DNA of 64,000 nt, from contig NZ_FNNJ01000004.1 in assembly GCF_900106565.1 (NCBI RefSeq), positions 124,001 through 188,000 of the forward strand, in the 5' to 3' direction. The stretch is from Lutibacter oricola. Its GTDB lineage: Bacteria > Bacteroidota > Bacteroidia > Flavobacteriales > Flavobacteriaceae. Made by a program: the position numbers and the translations under genes. Positions within the stretch are counted from its first letter, which is position 1. Each line of letters begins with the position of its first letter. Under the pieces are notes generated by a model, which saw nothing but the letters and a program-made list of their open reading frames with translations, ran no database searches and was not told the origin of the DNA. Shown piece after piece: positions 58,306 to 64,000 of this stretch.

Positions 58306-61300
58306 TTAAAACCCAAAGCCTAAACCAAATTGAAAGTATGGGCCTTCTTTAGAATCGAACATTGCTAAATTTAAGTTAATCATATTTGCACCAACAAGCC
58401 AAAAACCACCTCCATAAGATGTTTTCCACTCGTTGGAACTTTCTTCAGTATACCAAACTCTACCGTAGTCAAAACCACCGTATAAGCCTAGTTGAAGAGG
58501 TACTAGCTCAGTTTTTACTTTTTTAAAGCTCCACCTTAAATCTGTATTTTGATAAAAAGCTTCCTTACCAATAAAACGCTGATTTCTGTAACCTCTTAAT
58601 CCATCAGTTCCACCAACGCTTGCTGCATTATAAAACTCAAAATTGTCTCCAATTATTATGTTTCCTTTTAATTTAGTTGCCAAAACTAGTTTTCCATTAG
58701 GAACTAATTTATAATCAAACGATAATGCAGGTATTATATATGCATTGTTTTCAGAGCTATTATCAATATTTGTTTTCCAACCAGTATCTAAAGAAAAACT
58801 CATACCAAGCGTAGGATAAGCGTGGTTATCTGCATTTTTATATGAATAAGAAGCGTGTACACCAGCATAGTTTTTACGTTGTTCTATAAAGTTATAAACT
58901 GTATTTATGTATCTGTTTGAAGTGTCCTCAACTTCAAGACTTTCATACAATGCTCCTAAACTAATTTTAGCACCCATTCTTCCAATCCACTTTAATGAAG
59001 GTTTTAGAGCTATTGTACTTATTTTTACTCGGTGATAATTTTCACCTAAGGCATCTTCATTATTAATAGAATTATTTCCAAAGCCATAATAATTCATACT
59101 AAAGTTAGGACTAGTAAATTGTGTTTCTAGCAAAAAGTTCCAGTTATTAAATACATTAGCCAGCTCTGCGCTATAATTAATATCGAACCCGCTTGTTGCT
59201 TTATAATAAGAGGCATTTAAAATGTGCTGTTGTGTAAACGGATTTCTTTCAAAACCATAAACAGTAAAAACATCATTAATTCCAATTTTTAAACCATCGT
59301 CTGGGTTAGAGCCAATAGATGGTATTAATTGATTTTGACTGTATTTAATTTTTTTGTAATTGTAAACGTTTGTTTTGTAATTATTGGTTAGTTTTTGTTT
59401 TCCTTTTGAAGTTTTAAAAGTGTTTTTTTTAGATTTATAATCGTAAATAGTAACTCTTTTACCGTTTTCAATAATGTACTCATCGTTGTTTTGACCTCCA
59501 ACAATACGTAATGGAATTACACCAGATTTTACGCCTGTAACTTTAAAAATATCTTCATCATCTAAACCATACACCCAAATTTCTTTTGTTTTAGATTTGG
59601 TATACGTTTTATCAAATATTTTACTTCCTTTTTTCTTGTGTTTTATGTTATAAACTTGAACCCTTGTTTGGTTGTTGTTTAAGCGTTCTATTTCAAACCA
59701 ATTGTCCTTGTCATTTCCTTTAATTAAAGCATATTTACACAAGTATTTGTAATAAGTTTCGGCAATTTTAGGTAAGTTTTTTAAACGTCCTTTTAATTTT
59801 TGCTTTAAACCTTCAACAGTTTCATCTCTAACTTCAACAGGCATTTGTAAAAAAGCTTGTTCAATAACTTCGTCAGTTATATTTTTTTGAATAAATTCAA
59901 CTTGCTGTTGCCAATCTTTGTAGGTTGCTTTATTTATTAATGAAATATCTAACGGGTAAGGTTCTAAATTAAACCATTTTGTGTTTCTCATTTCGCTATC
60001 GAACACTTGCATAAGTTTTAAAGCAGGAATTGTGCGAGTTAAAAAACCTAAGATAAGACCATCGTTTTTAGAAAAAGCCTGATCTCTATCTCTAGGTACA
60101 GGTTTATATATTGTTTTCTTTTTTTCTTTAAATTCAGCCCAGCGCCATTGGTCTTCGTGTCTATCCCAATCACCAATAAGCATATCAAACAAACGAGCTC
60201 TAATATAGGTTGGCTCGTCCAATATATTATCATCAGATTTTCGAAGTTTTTTTAATAAATCATCTGTACTAATTAAGTCTTTTGAAAAACCAAAACTAGC
60301 CAAGTCGCTATGCCCTTTAGTAGTTCGTTCTTCGATCATATACAACTCATTACCAAACTCTGCGTTAAATTGTTTCAGTGCATTTTGTTTTGGTATATAG
60401 TATAATTTAGGGTTTGTATGGTATAAACCTATAGCATCAGAAAGTTTTCCTGTGGTAAAAGGTGCATATGGATGAGCTGCTGTATAAATATCTAACAATA
60501 ATTTTTCTGCATAGGTATCATCAAATTGTCCTTCAATATAATCGTTTTTAAATGCAACAGCTTGCATATATTGTGTGGCACTTTTTCGTAAAGCACGCAT
60601 AACATATTCTTTTCCATTTTTATCTTTTAATCTAACCGATCTAGATTGATTTCCTCCACCTTTTCTAATTGGTGTTAAACCTCCCATTAAAGTATCTAGT
60701 AGTACCGTAGGCGCATTAACTTTGGTGCCATAATATTTTCTGTAATGTTCGCCCCATAAAGATTTAAAAAATTTACTTTTTTCTATTTCTTCCTGAGTAT
60801 AAATAGATGCTGCTACAGTTTTAGCGAATTTTGAAGGGTATGTTGTTTTGTGTTTTTTTTCTGAAGAAGGAAATATTTCTGTACTATATAATAATTTTTG
60901 TTTATTATTTTTTTCAGTATAAAAAGAAACAGTAGAAGCACCGTTTTTGTAAACATTAACTTTGGCATAACCTAAACCTCCGTAAGAAAATTTACTTCCG
61001 TTTATAGTTCTAACTGGGTTTACTTTAGAGCCGCTACCACTAATAATTTGTACTTTGCTATCTTTTATAATGTATTGTAAATTGTGTTCGTGACCAGAAA
61101 TAAATATTGTTTTTTCGGCCTTTTGAGATATAGTAACTAAGCGTTTTTTTAACTCTAGGTAAATAGGGTTATTCATATCTTGAGGCGAAACTCCACTTGT
61201 TTTTCTTAAAATGTTTTTAACAGTTCCAAGTACTGGTAATGGATGCATGTTTTGTTTAATAGAACTTTGTCCACCGTGGTTTCCGTTGCTAAACATGGGG

Positions 61301-61986
61301 TGGTGTAAAGCTATTAAAACAGTTTTTGTTGCATTTTTTTTAATTAAACCTTCATATTCTTGAAAAAACTTTTCGCGTGTTTTTATTTCGCAATCATCGT
61401 TTATAGTTGGGTTTTTATTCCAATCTTCTAAATACCACTGTGTATCTACAATTATTAAAACTAACTCATCAGAAATGTCTATTTTTTCTAATGGGCAACC
61501 ATTTTCTGGTTGGAATGTGTTTTTACCTAATTTTTTTTCAATAAAATCTTGTTGACGTTTTAAACCTTTTACACCTTCAGAATAATAATCGTGGTTACCA
61601 GGTATAAAAATAGTTTTGCCTTTAAAGTTTGAAACTACATCAATTTGTGCGTTTAATCTATGTTCTGCAATAGCTCTATTAGGACTATTTTTTTTAACTA
61701 GCCCAACAGGGTAAAGGTTATCACCTAAAAATAACGCTGTAGAATTTTTGTTAGAATTGCTCAATTCTTCTTTTAATAATTGTAAATTACTAAGAGGTTG
61801 GTTTAATTCTGCGTTTCCGGCATCACCAATTAAATAAAAGGTATGTTCAATTTCTGAATTATATTCAGGAATATTTTGTTGCCAATTAAGCTCTGTAGCG
61901 GTATAGTTTTTTTTGTATGTTGCACAGCTATAGGTTGTTAGTAGTAAAATAGCAATCGCAAGTTTTGATATAAAATATCGACTCAT
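58306..61986 (-). CDS. Metallophosphoesterase fused to an outer-membrane beta-barrel
   Basis: A 1226-residue lipoprotein with lipobox Cys21 (TTYSC). A calcineurin-like phosphoesterase domain covers about residues 45-350: FYLIGDAGN, LFLGDNLYP, GNHD at 130-133, ALHHPMFSNGNHGG and SGHEHNLQYI. A long middle region (about 400-800), with conserved PVPRDRDQAFSKNDG and LIGDWDRHEDQWRW, looks kinase-related or unknown. The C-terminal ~330 residues are a BamA/surface-antigen-like barrel ending in the aromatic QFGLGFGF. This combination recurs in Bacteroidota; the substrate is unknown. First gene of an operon with the esterase-fold and peptidase genes. Confidence 0.85.
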   Translation of the reverse strand: MSRYFISKLAIAILLLTTYSCATYKKNYTATELNWQQNIPEYNSEIEHTFYLIGDAGNAELNQPLSNLQLLKEELSNSNKNSTALFLGDNLYPVGLVKKNSPNRAIAEHRLNAQIDVVSNFKGKTIFIPGNHDYYSEGVKGLKRQQDFIEKKLGKNTFQPENGCPLEKIDISDELVLIIVDTQWYLEDWNKNPTINDDCEIKTREKFFQEYEGLIKKNATKTVLIALHHPMFSNGNHGGQSSIKQNMHPLPVLGTVKNILRKTSGVSPQDMNNPIYLELKKRLVTISQKAEKTIFISGHEHNLQYIIKDSKVQIISGSGSKVNPVRTINGSKFSYGGLGYAKVNVYKNGASTVSFYTEKNNKQKLLYSTEIFPSSEKKHKTTYPSKFAKTVAASIYTQEEIEKSKFFKSLWGEHYRKYYGTKVNAPTVLLDTLMGGLTPIRKGGGNQSRSVRLKDKNGKEYVMRALRKSATQYMQAVAFKNDYIEGQFDDTYAEKLLLDIYTAAHPYAPFTTGKLSDAIGLYHTNPKLYYIPKQNALKQFNAEFGNELYMIEERTTKGHSDLASFGFSKDLISTDDLLKKLRKSDDNILDEPTYIRARLFDMLIGDWDRHEDQWRWAEFKEKKKTIYKPVPRDRDQAFSKNDGLILGFLTRTIPALKLMQVFDSEMRNTKWFNLEPYPLDISLINKATYKDWQQQVEFIQKNITDEVIEQAFLQMPVEVRDETVEGLKQKLKGRLKNLPKIAETYYKYLCKYALIKGNDKDNWFEIERLNNNQTRVQVYNIKHKKKGSKIFDKTYTKSKTKEIWVYGLDDEDIFKVTGVKSGVIPLRIVGGQNNDEYIIENGKRVTIYDYKSKKNTFKTSKGKQKLTNNYKTNVYNYKKIKYSQNQLIPSIGSNPDDGLKIGINDVFTVYGFERNPFTQQHILNASYYKATSGFDINYSAELANVFNNWNFLLETQFTSPNFSMNYYGFGNNSINNEDALGENYHRVKISTIALKPSLKWIGRMGAKISLGALYESLEVEDTSNRYINTVYNFIEQRKNYAGVHASYSYKNADNHAYPTLGMSFSLDTGWKTNIDNSSENNAYIIPALSFDYKLVPNGKLVLATKLKGNIIIGDNFEFYNAASVGGTDGLRGYRNQRFIGKEAFYQNTDLRWSFKKVKTELVPLQLGLYGGFDYGRVWYTEESSNEWKTSYGGGFWLVGANMINLNLAMFDSKEGPYFQFGLGFGF

Positions 61987-62008
61987 TATAAACGTTTATT
62001 AAAAAAAT

Positions 62009-62034
62009 AAAAGTACATAAAAATATGTACTTTT
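62009..62034. promoter_or_regulatory. Perfect 11-bp palindrome in a divergent promoter, with -7 element
   Basis: The arms AAAAGTACATA and TATGTACTTTT pair exactly around four A. The right arm contains TACTTTTG (62028-62035), a TAnnTTTG -7 match for the plus-strand gene, about 20 bases before its ATG. The palindrome lies between divergent genes and may be an operator for one or both. Confidence 0.55.
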
Positions 62035-62056
62035 GAATAAACATATTTTAATTACC

Positions 62057-63316
62057 ATGTTAGAAAATAATTTCTTCAAAGAATTACAAGCTTTTGTATT
62101 TAAAACATTTAAAAAGGAGCTTCCTGTAGAGGCAGTTTACCATAATTTTAATCACACTTTTGAAGTTGTAACTGCTGCAAATGAAATTGCGACTGCCCAA
62201 GAAATTTCAGAAGAAAATAAGGAAGTTTTATTAATTGCTTGTTGGTTTCATGATATTGGCGTAATAAAAGGAGCAAGAGACCACGAAGAGATTAGCAAAA
62301 AAATGGCTTCTAAATATTTAAAAGAAGCGGGTTTTTCAGAAGAGAAAATAACTAAAGTTTGTTCTGTTATTGACGCAACAAGAATGCCTCAACAACCAAA
62401 AAATGCTTTAGATGAAATTATTTGCGATGCAGATTTGTTTCATATTGGTAGCGATGATTTTAAAGAAAAAACAAGCTTGCTTAGAATTGAATGGGAAGAG
62501 TTTTGTAATAAAAGCTTTAATGAAATAGATTGGTTAAAAAAGAATCTTGAATTTTTAGAAGGTCATAAATATTTTACAGATTATGCTTTTAATAAATTAA
62601 ATAAACAAAAAACACAGAATTGGCTAAAAATTAAAAAAGATTTAAAAAAGGCTGAAGAGAAAGCAGAGGAACAAAAACAAAAAAATAAGCTAAAGAAAAA
62701 AGATTTAAAAAGAAAAAAAGCAAAAGAAGAACGACCAGAAAAAGGAGTAGAAACAATGTATAGAGTTACATTGAGAAATCATATAAAGTTAAGTGATATT
62801 GCTGATACTAAGGCAAATATATTGCTTTCGGTTAGTGCAATTATTTTGTCTATTGCGCTTTCTAATTTATTTCCAAAGTTAGATAAGCCAGATAATGCGT
62901 ACTTAATTTTTCCAACTATAATTTTCTTGTTAATTACTGTTGTAACTATGATATTTTCAATATTATCTACTAGACCAAAAGTTACTTCAGGAAAATTTAC
63001 AAAGGAAGATATAAAGAATAAAAAAGTGAACCTTTTATTTTTCGGAAACTTTTATAAAATGCCATTACAGGATTTTCAAGATGGTATGAGTGAATTAATG
63101 AATGATAAAGAATATTTATATAAATCGTTAAATATGGACTTGTATTATTTAGGGTTGGTATTACAACGAAAATATAAATTACTTAGAATAGCTTATAACA
63201 TTTTTATGGTTGGAATAGTTTTATCGGTCATAGCATTTATTCTTTCGTTTGAATTTTTTGGAGTGCCTGGAGCCGAAGATTTAATAAATGAAGTTACTAC
63301 AGCTGTAGAAGGTTAA
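62057..63316 (+). CDS. HD phosphohydrolase fused to a Pycsar-effector-like (PycTM/DUF5706) membrane domain
   Basis: A 419-residue two-part protein. Residues 1-190 form an HD domain with His33 (HNFNHTFEVV), His65-Asp66 (CWFHDIG) and Asp123-like residues in IICDADLFHIG, a complete metal site. A lysine- and glutamate-rich linker covers about 190-230. Then RNHIKLSDIADTKANILLSVSAIILSIAL starts a membrane domain with three hydrophobic helices, like the PycTM effector of cyclic-nucleotide anti-phage systems. I start at the ATG at 62057, because an upstream TTG lies in the -7 element. No cyclase is adjacent. HD enzymes cleave nucleotides, so it may destroy or sense a cyclic nucleotide. Confidence 0.8.
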   Translation: MLENNFFKELQAFVFKTFKKELPVEAVYHNFNHTFEVVTAANEIATAQEISEENKEVLLIACWFHDIGVIKGARDHEEISKKMASKYLKEAGFSEEKITKVCSVIDATRMPQQPKNALDEIICDADLFHIGSDDFKEKTSLLRIEWEEFCNKSFNEIDWLKKNLEFLEGHKYFTDYAFNKLNKQKTQNWLKIKKDLKKAEEKAEEQKQKNKLKKKDLKRKKAKEERPEKGVETMYRVTLRNHIKLSDIADTKANILLSVSAIILSIALSNLFPKLDKPDNAYLIFPTIIFLLITVVTMIFSILSTRPKVTSGKFTKEDIKNKKVNLLFFGNFYKMPLQDFQDGMSELMNDKEYLYKSLNMDLYYLGLVLQRKYKLLRIAYNIFMVGIVLSVIAFILSFEFFGVPGAEDLINEVTTAVEG

Positions 63317-63333
63317 ATAAATAAAGAAATAAA

Positions 63334-63376
63334 CTAAAAATAGCCTTGTTGACTTAATCAACAAGGCTATTTTTAG
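63334..63376. terminator. Strong bidirectional terminator
   Basis: A perfect 19-bp stem built on AAAAATAGCCTTGTTGA with loop CTTAA lies between convergent genes. A-runs and T-runs on both sides allow use from either strand. Confidence 0.93.
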
Positions 63377-63391
63377 TTAAAAATCTAACTA

Positions 63392-64000
63392 TTATTTTTC
63401 TTCTTGAACAATATCAATAATATCATCTATAGAGGTGTCACTTTCGTTTGTTTTGCTATAGTTTACATTTACTCGTAAAGCTTTTAAACCAGTTATACCT
63501 TGCAGGTCTTGTAAATCTAAATATTCAACAGTATCAGATTTTAATAAACTATTAGCTTGTAAATAGTTTATGTATTTTAAATATTCTTGAATGTCTTTGT
63601 GTTGACTATAAACAATAGCTATTTTTCCCGGTTGGGTTAAACGTTCTTTAGTACCTTTAATTAAAGCTTTATCAATACGTTTTTTAATAATTTCATAACG
63701 AATATTATAAGCACCATCTACATCAAAACGTTTTTCATCCATTCTAAATTTAATAGAAAGAGGGTTGCTGTGTATTAAAATTAAACTAGCAACTTCTAAA
63801 GGATGTTGTAATTCTGATTTTAAATTATAAGCTATGTTTTCTAGTTCGCACATCATTTGTAACTGCCACAATCTTAAATTTTCTAAGTAAATTGGATTGT
63901 AGGTCTTATTTTTTACTAATGATTGGCCAATGTACATGTTGTAATCTACACCATCAGTTTTATAGCGTTCGAAATAATGAGGGAACATTTCTTGAGCTTC
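63392..64000 (-). CDS. GAF-domain protein of Flavobacteriaceae, C-terminal part
   Basis: The C-terminal 202 codons of a gene that runs off the right edge. The frame stays open to base 64000 (EAQE before MFPHYFERYKTDGVDYNMYIGQSLV), so an ATG at 63988 is internal. I recall this stretch (KTDGVDYNMYIGQS, YNPIYLENLRLWQLQMMCELE) from flavobacterial proteins annotated as GAF-domain proteins, whose GAF domain would lie in the missing N-terminus. The visible part is mixed helical with an acidic end (DDIIDIVQEEK). Function is unknown. It stops at a strong terminator shared with the HD-PycTM-like gene. Confidence 0.65.
   Translation of the reverse strand, partial: EAQEMFPHYFERYKTDGVDYNMYIGQSLVKNKTYNPIYLENLRLWQLQMMCELENIAYNLKSELQHPLEVASLILIHSNPLSIKFRMDEKRFDVDGAYNIRYEIIKKRIDKALIKGTKERLTQPGKIAIVYSQHKDIQEYLKYINYLQANSLLKSDTVEYLDLQDLQGITGLKALRVNVNYSKTNESDTSIDDIIDIVQEEK

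Noticed and set aside
63386-63988. Complete gene starting at the ATG at 63988
   Set aside because: The frame remains open to the right edge and the residues before this Met fit the protein, so the gene is partial.

Overview
The window is strongly AT-rich and reads as a chromosomal segment of a marine member of the Flavobacteriaceae (Bacteroidota). The indications are SPI and SPII signal peptides on many secreted glycan enzymes, a hybrid two-component regulator of the Y_Y_Y type, Bacteroidota-style promoters (TTTG / TAnnTTTG), a short CvfB-like S1 protein, a Tgt lacking the zinc cysteines and typical flavobacterial intergenic repeats. I cannot name the genus. I see no rRNA, tRNA, CRISPR array, intact insertion sequence or phage.

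Layout. 1-4.6 kb: the start of a large secreted adhesin-like protein, an ABC-2 exporter pair, an uncharacterised protein with kinase-like motifs and a PRiA4 ORF3-like protein. 4.6-10.5 kb: menaquinone genes (menI, an alpha/beta hydrolase, menF, menD), with a membrane AraC regulator between menF and menD. 10.5-20.4 kb: housekeeping genes (hutH, two thioredoxin-like lipoproteins, nnr, accA, a DMT exporter, an LptF/G permease, tgt). 20.5-27.4 kb: a soluble signalling cluster of two stand-alone receivers, a multi-PAS kinase, a FIST sensor, a second kinase, an Hpt protein and a LytTR regulator. Three helically phased direct repeats precede the second receiver. A non-coding stretch of about 700 bp and rluF follow.

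29.0-55.8 kb is the metabolic centre of the window. A minus-strand operon encodes an L-sugar mutarotase, a FucP-type permease, an SDR sugar dehydrogenase, an amidohydrolase lactonase, tagaturonate reductase, altronate dehydratase, KDPG aldolase, KDG kinase and a zinc alcohol dehydrogenase. There is no uronate isomerase and no fuconate dehydratase. The best reading is L-galactose -> L-galactonolactone -> L-galactonate -> D-tagaturonate -> D-altronate -> KDG -> KDPG -> pyruvate + glyceraldehyde-3-phosphate. A LacI regulator is transcribed divergently. Two nearly identical 20-bp palindromes, one before the operon and one over the LacI gene's own promoter, look like its operators. On the plus strand follow a hybrid two-component sensor, two formylglycine sulfatases, a GH2 beta-galactosidase, a GH97, a secreted two-module protein and a GH86 agarase/porphyranase. 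Together these fit a porphyran (D-galactose / L-galactose-6-sulfate) utilisation locus: extracellular cutting and desulfation on one side, L-galactose catabolism on the other. No SusC/SusD pair is present here.

55.8-64 kb: a repeat element, then an operon of a C1 peptidase, an esterase-fold protein that has lost its serine nucleophile, and a metallophosphoesterase fused to an outer-membrane barrel. After these come an HD phosphohydrolase fused to a Pycsar-type membrane domain and the end of a GAF-domain protein.
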